A stretch of DNA of 64,000 nucleotides from Verrucomicrobiota bacterium (GTDB lineage: Bacteria > Verrucomicrobiota > Verrucomicrobiia > Opitutales > UBA953). The translations under genes and the position numbers were made by a program. This document shows positions 60,472 to 64,000 of this stretch, in pieces. Numbering within the stretch: the stretch's first letter is position 1; the number at the start of each line of letters is the position of its first letter. The stretch lies in assembly GCA_016871415.1 (NCBI GenBank), contig VHDL01000010.1, positions 1 to 64,000 on the forward strand, in the 5' to 3' direction. Under the pieces are notes generated by a model that made no database searches, was not told the origin of the DNA, and was given only the letters and a program-made list of their open reading frames with translations.

Positions 60472-61551
60472 TCACATCCCTTGCTCGGCGAAGGCGTCGT
60501 CAAGCGCGGCGATGAGCGTTCCGATCGTGGCGTCGGTCTCGTCACCCATGTTGGAGATACGGAAGGTCTTGCCCTTCAGCTTGCCGTAACCTCCGTCGAT
60601 AACGATCTTGTGGCGCGACTTGAGCGTCTCGTTGAGACGTTCAAGGTCCGCATTGCGCGCGTTACGGAAGCAGTTGAGTCCGCGGGTGCCGAATTCCGGG
60701 GAGGGCAGGAGGGGGAAACCCTTGGCCAGCCCCCAGGCTCTCATGCGTTCGTTGAGCCGGAGATGGCGCGCAAAGCGGTTCTCAAGCCCTTCCGCCTCAA
60801 CCTCAGTCAGCTTCTGCTGAAGACCGTAGAGAAGGGGGATGCAGGGCGTCGACGGGGTCATGCCCTTGACGTGGTTGTCGTGGAACTCGATCAGGTCGAA
60901 GTAATAACCGCGGTCCGCGGACTGCCTGGCGCGTTCACGGGCCCGCTCGCTCACGGAGGCGATGGCGAGCCCCGGGGGCAGCGCGAGGGCCTTCTGGGAA
61001 CCGGTCAGCAGGATGTCGATTCCGAGCCGATCCTTGTGAATCGGCAGGGTGGAGAATGAGCTGACGGAATCGACAATCGAGATCACGTCAGGAAACCCAC
61101 GGATCACGGCCATGAGTTCCTCGATGGGGGAGAGGGTGCCGGTCGAGGTCTCCGAATGGATGAAGGTGACGCAGTCGAACTTACCGGAGGTGAGCGCCTG
61201 CCGGACGGCGGCGGGATCGACGGGGGTGCCCCACTCGAACTTGAGCGCCTCCGCGGACCGACCGCAGCGTCTGGCGACGTCGTTCCACTTGTCGGAGAAG
61301 GCGCCGTTCATGCAGTTGAGCACGCCCTTCCGGCAGACGTTGCGGAGGGCCCCCTCCATCACGCCCCAGGCCGAGCTGGTCGACAGGTAGACGGGGTCCT
61401 TAGTGAAGAACATCGACTGCAGCTTGGGCTGCATCTCGTTGTAGAGGCTGACGAAGGCTTTGGAGCGGTGCCCGACCATGGGACGTCCCATGGCCTTGAT
61501 CACGCTTTCGGACACCGTGAGGGGGCCGGGGATGTAGAGACGGTTGCTCAT
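60472..61551 (-). CDS. class V aminotransferase (alanine-glyoxylate/serine type)
   Basis: A 359-residue PLP enzyme. It begins YIPGPLTVSESVIKAMGRPM with the family's PGP start. IHSETSTGTLSPI (about residue 131) contacts substrate, SIVDSVSSF binds the PLP ring, and TGSQKALALPPGLA (about 184-197) holds the Schiff-base Lys. This matches alanine-glyoxylate or serine-pyruvate aminotransferases, which in some bacteria replace SerC in serine synthesis; the true reaction is not set by sequence. It overlaps panD by four bases. Confidence 0.88.
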   Translation of the reverse strand: MSNRLYIPGPLTVSESVIKAMGRPMVGHRSKAFVSLYNEMQPKLQSMFFTKDPVYLSTSSAWGVMEGALRNVCRKGVLNCMNGAFSDKWNDVARRCGRSAEALKFEWGTPVDPAAVRQALTSGKFDCVTFIHSETSTGTLSPIEELMAVIRGFPDVISIVDSVSSFSTLPIHKDRLGIDILLTGSQKALALPPGLAIASVSERARERARQSADRGYYFDLIEFHDNHVKGMTPSTPCIPLLYGLQQKLTEVEAEGLENRFARHLRLNERMRAWGLAKGFPLLPSPEFGTRGLNCFRNARNADLERLNETLKSRHKIVIDGGYGKLKGKTFRISNMGDETDATIGTLIAALDDAFAEQGM

Positions 61552-61949
61552 CGTTGGAAAGTGCTGAGGAGGTCGGCAGAGACGTCCGGGTTGTCGATGC
61601 GCATGAGACGCCGGTTCCGGTCCGCCAAGGTGGCGGTGCGGGGTCGCCAGGCCGCGGCTTCAGCCACCTCGACCTCCGCGAAGCTCATGACCACGAGCAT
61701 GTCGCCGGGCTTGCCGAGGTGGGCGGTCGCTCCGTTGAGACAGACCTCGCGGGTGCCGGCCGGAGCCGGGATGGCGTAGGTCTCGAAGCGCTGTCCATCG
61801 GCGAGATTGCCGACCAGGATGCGCTCGTAAGGGAGCAAGCCCACCAGCGCCATGAGCTCATGGTCCAAGGCGAGGGAGCCCTCGTAATCCAGACGAGCGG
61901 CGGTGACCTCCGCCCGGAGTAGCTTGGTGCGCAGCAGGTGGACGTACAT
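61548..61949 (-). CDS. panD: aspartate 1-decarboxylase
   Basis: A 133-residue pyruvoyl enzyme that makes beta-alanine for coenzyme A. The self-cleavage site is Gly24-Ser25 in RLDYEGSLALDH, exactly as in E. coli PanD, which fixes the ATG at 61949. Tyr58-type residues lie in FETYAIPAPAG, and CLNGATAHLGKPGDMLVV is the family end. An upstream in-frame ATG at 62006 would add 19 non-family residues. First gene of panD-aminotransferase-topB. It is divergent from lpxK. Confidence 0.93.
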   Translation of the reverse strand: MYVHLLRTKLLRAEVTAARLDYEGSLALDHELMALVGLLPYERILVGNLADGQRFETYAIPAPAGTREVCLNGATAHLGKPGDMLVVMSFAEVEVAEAAAWRPRTATLADRNRRLMRIDNPDVSADLLSTFQR

Positions 61950-61981
61950 GGCGCGGTATTGGCCGTTCTCAATCGGTAAGG

Positions 61982-62011
61982 TTGCCTTCGTCAAACAACT
62001 TTGCATCTTAT
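61982..62011 (+). promoter_or_regulatory. leaderless-type promoter of lpxK
   Basis: TTGCCT (61982-61987), 18 bases, TCTTAT (62006-62011), then six bases to the ATG at 62018. It overlaps the region upstream of panD. Confidence 0.45.
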
Positions 62012-62017
62012 TGCGTA

Positions 62018-63223
62018 ATGTCCGGCAATCACAGAGGGCTGTTTTCCTCTACGGCCGAGGCCGTCGCGGCCTTTGCGGTGGACGTCGTCTACGAGCGTCG
62101 CAAGGGGCTTGGCGCCAGCCTGCTGGCAGCGCTCCTCAGGGCGCTCTCATGGATCTTCAGCCTGCTCGTCAGGCTGCGGATCTGGCTCTACAAGCACCGG
62201 CTTTTCCGCGACACCCCGCTGGGCTGCAAGGTAGTCGTGGTCGGTAATCTCACCGTGGGCGGTACCGGCAAGACGCCCGTGGTCCACAAGATGGCGCAGG
62301 TGCTGGCGCGCCGGGGGCGTCGGGTGGCGGTGCTGTCCCGAGGTTACAAGGGAGCGAGCGATTCGATGTTTAAGCGTTTCTGGCGTTGGATCAGCCATGG
62401 CAGCCGCCCTGAGCCGCTCGTGGTGTCCGACGGCAGGAAGGTGATGGCCGGACCTGATGAGGCCGGAGACGAGCCCTTCATGCTGGCGCGCAATCTCCTG
62501 GCCGACGGCGTGGTCGTCATCGTCGACCGCGACCGCGTCGAAGCCGGCCGCTTCGCGCTCCGTCGGTTCGGGGTAGATACAATCCTGCTTGATGACGGCC
62601 TCCAGTATCTGCCCTTGCGGGGGCAGATTAATTTGCTGCTCGTGGACAGCCGCGACCCCTTCGGCAATGGCGCCATGCTCCCCCGGGGCATCCTCCGTGA
62701 ACCGGTCTCCAACCTCAGCCGGGCGTCGTACGTCTTCATCACCAAGTCACCAGGTCCTCCTGATCCGGAGCTGGTGGCCCTCATCCGCCGCCATAACCCG
62801 AAGGCCGAGATCATTCCCTGCGCCCACCGTCCGTCCGAACTGGTCGCGGTGGACGGCGATGCCGTCCGGCCGCTCGATTGGCTTCGTGGCATGAAGGTCG
62901 CGGTCTTCTGCGGCATCGCCACGCCGGAAAGGTTCGAGGAGACGGTCGCTGCGCTGGGCGCCGACATGGTCAGCAGCCGCAGGTTCCTCGACCACCACGC
63001 CTTCACGGACGAGGACCTCGACGAGGTGCTGGAACAGGCGCTCGCCTCGGGCGCCCAGGCGATTGTAACGACCGAGAAGGACGCGGTGCGGCTTCAGTCG
63101 CGCTTCAGTCCGCCGCTCCCACTGCTCTACGTCAGGCTGGAGGTCGGCATCCTCGGCGATCCCGATGGGTTCAACGGCGCCGTCGAGCGGATCTGCCTCG
63201 GGCCTTCCTCCTCGGGGCGCTGA
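62018..63223 (+). CDS. lpxK: tetraacyldisaccharide 4'-kinase
   Basis: A 401-residue inner-membrane kinase that adds the 4'-phosphate to the lipid A precursor. An N-terminal membrane segment covers about 35-60 ([20 protein letters not shown]). Walker A is [15 protein letters not shown] (Lys85), [11 protein letters not shown] (about 192) is the Walker B-like block, and [11 protein letters not shown] near the C-terminus is conserved. It implies a complete lipid A pathway. Its last 53 bases overlap the convergent ppk gene. Confidence 0.94.
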   Translation: MSGNHRGLFSSTAEAVAAFAVDVVYERRKGLGASLLAALLRALSWIFSLLVRLRIWLYKHRLFRDTPLGCKVVVVGNLTVGGTGKTPVVHKMAQVLARRGRRVAVLSRGYKGASDSMFKRFWRWISHGSRPEPLVVSDGRKVMAGPDEAGDEPFMLARNLLADGVVVIVDRDRVEAGRFALRRFGVDTILLDDGLQYLPLRGQINLLLVDSRDPFGNGAMLPRGILREPVSNLSRASYVFITKSPGPPDPELVALIRRHNPKAEIIPCAHRPSELVAVDGDAVRPLDWLRGMKVAVFCGIATPERFEETVAALGADMVSSRRFLDHHAFTDEDLDEVLEQALASGAQAIVTTEKDAVRLQSRFSPPLPLLYVRLEVGILGDPDGFNGAVERICLGPSSSGR

Positions 63224-64000
63224 CCGGCTCCGAGTCGTGCCTGGAGGCGAGGGAGAGGAAGGCGTCCTGGGCGCACCGGCCTCGGCGCCCTTCGGGCACG
63301 CACGGGGCGTAGGTCCCGTCAATCCTTAGCTCCTGGGCGTCACCGAGACGCTCCGCGTAGGTGCCCAGGATCTCCTGTTCGATGCGCCGGCGGAGCGACT
63401 TGTCCCGGACCGGAAACACGCACTCGATGCGACGCACGAAGTTGCGCTGCATCCAATCCGCGCTGCCTAGCAGGATGACCGGCTCCCCGCCCGAATTCTC
63501 GAAGCGGAAGACGCGGCTGTGCTCGAGGAACCGGCCGAGCACGCTGCGCACCCGGATGTTCTCGCTGAGCCCCGGCACTCCGGGACGGAGGCAGCACACG
63601 CCGCGCACGAGCAGCTCCACCTTCACGCCCGCCCGTGAGGCCCGATGCAGCGCCTCGATGACCTCGGGGTCGACGAGGCTGTTGACCTTAGCGAAGACGC
63701 CCGACTTACGTCCTGCCTTGGCCGCCGAAGCTTCCGAGTCGATGAGGTCGATGATGCGCCTCGAAAGCTCGAAGGGAGCGACGAGGAGGTGCCTGAACTT
63801 CGATCGGCCGAGATTGCCGGTGAGCACGTTGAAGAGCAGGCCGACTTCCGCTGTGATCTCCTCGTCCGCGGTCAGGAGCGAGAAGTCGGTGTAGATGCGG
63901 GCGGTGCGGGGATTGTAGTTGCCGGTGCCGAGGTGGGCGTAACGGCGGAGCCCCGCCTTCTCCTTGCGGACGACGAGGCAGGCCTTGCAGTGGGTCTTCA
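63171..64000 (-). CDS. ppk1: polyphosphate kinase, C-terminal part (cut by window edge)
   Basis: The last 276 codons of a leftward gene that begins beyond the right edge. KTHCKACLVVRKE and RYAHLGTGNYNPRTARIY followed by TDFSLLTAD are the C1 domain of PPK1. RIIDLIDSEA, KVNSLVDPEVIEALHRAS and GVCCLRPGVPGLSENI form the C2 domain with the second phosphohistidine region. It makes polyphosphate from ATP. The C-terminus carries an extra basic tail ([13 protein letters not shown]) that is encoded within the lpxK 3' end. Confidence 0.93.
   Translation of the reverse strand, partial: KTHCKACLVVRKEKAGLRRYAHLGTGNYNPRTARIYTDFSLLTADEEITAEVGLLFNVLTGNLGRSKFRHLLVAPFELSRRIIDLIDSEASAAKAGRKSGVFAKVNSLVDPEVIEALHRASRAGVKVELLVRGVCCLRPGVPGLSENIRVRSVLGRFLEHSRVFRFENSGGEPVILLGSADWMQRNFVRRIECVFPVRDKSLRRRIEQEILGTYAERLGDAQELRIDGTYAPCVPEGRRGRCAQDAFLSLASRHDSEPVSAPRRKARGRSARRRR

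Overview
The window is GC-rich (well above 60 % by eye) and packed with genes. About 61 protein genes, one RNA gene and no intergenic gap over 300 bases were found. I see no insertion sequence, prophage, CRISPR array, tRNA or rRNA. The gene set points to an aerobic or microaerobic, Gram-negative, sugar-degrading bacterium: LpxK, an LpxR-like protein, a Pal lipoprotein, an Mla-type lipid transporter, a 2-oxoglutarate dehydrogenase, two secreted sulfatases, and Gfo/Idh, sugar-isomerase and cupin genes. Members of the Verrucomicrobiota, especially Opitutae, carry this mix. That placement is an inference from gene content, not from a phylogenetic marker.

Layout. 1-9.3 kb: a cut sulfatase, a DUF3293 protein, a double thioredoxin-fold protein, a two-lobed aspartic protease, a sugar operon (cupin, TIM-barrel isomerase, Gfo/Idh), a mutarotase-like protein, a glutaredoxin and a second sulfatase. 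9.3-18.2 kb: ruvX-truA-HupE-like operon, MoeB-rhodanese, Pal, a DsbD with permuted domains, and prfB with an ATP-grasp-like gene. 18.2-31.3 kb: an M16 protease, then an eight-gene leftward operon led by mlaE-mlaF-mlaD, and a rightward group of LpxR-like, Ppx/GppA, SCO1-like and a His-rich membrane-anchored protein. 31.3-40 kb: a tightly overlapping leftward amino-sugar operon (nagB, ROK, PIG-L deacetylase, nucleotidyltransferase, NahK-like kinase, epimerase) fused to the end of valS. 40-48.4 kb: SRP RNA, the 2-oxoglutarate dehydrogenase genes sucA-sucB-lpd, and a SNF2 helicase. 48.4-64 kb: trpC-ksgA-rimO, a mazG-led house-cleaning operon, ribE, tatA, acylphosphatase with an ABC exporter, topB, a class V aminotransferase, panD, lpxK and the 3' part of ppk.

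How the genes work together. Much of the window serves the cell envelope (Mla lipid transport, LpxK, LpxR-like, Pal, DsbD, TatA) and carbohydrate use. The strongest unexpected signal is regulatory. At about eleven starts a TTGNNN hexamer is followed by 16-18 bases, a -10-like hexamer and exactly six bases before the start codon, with no Shine-Dalgarno sequence. This suggests that many mRNAs here are leaderless. The geometry also decides several starts (ruvX, trpC). One divergent pair shares a single palindromic -35 hexamer.
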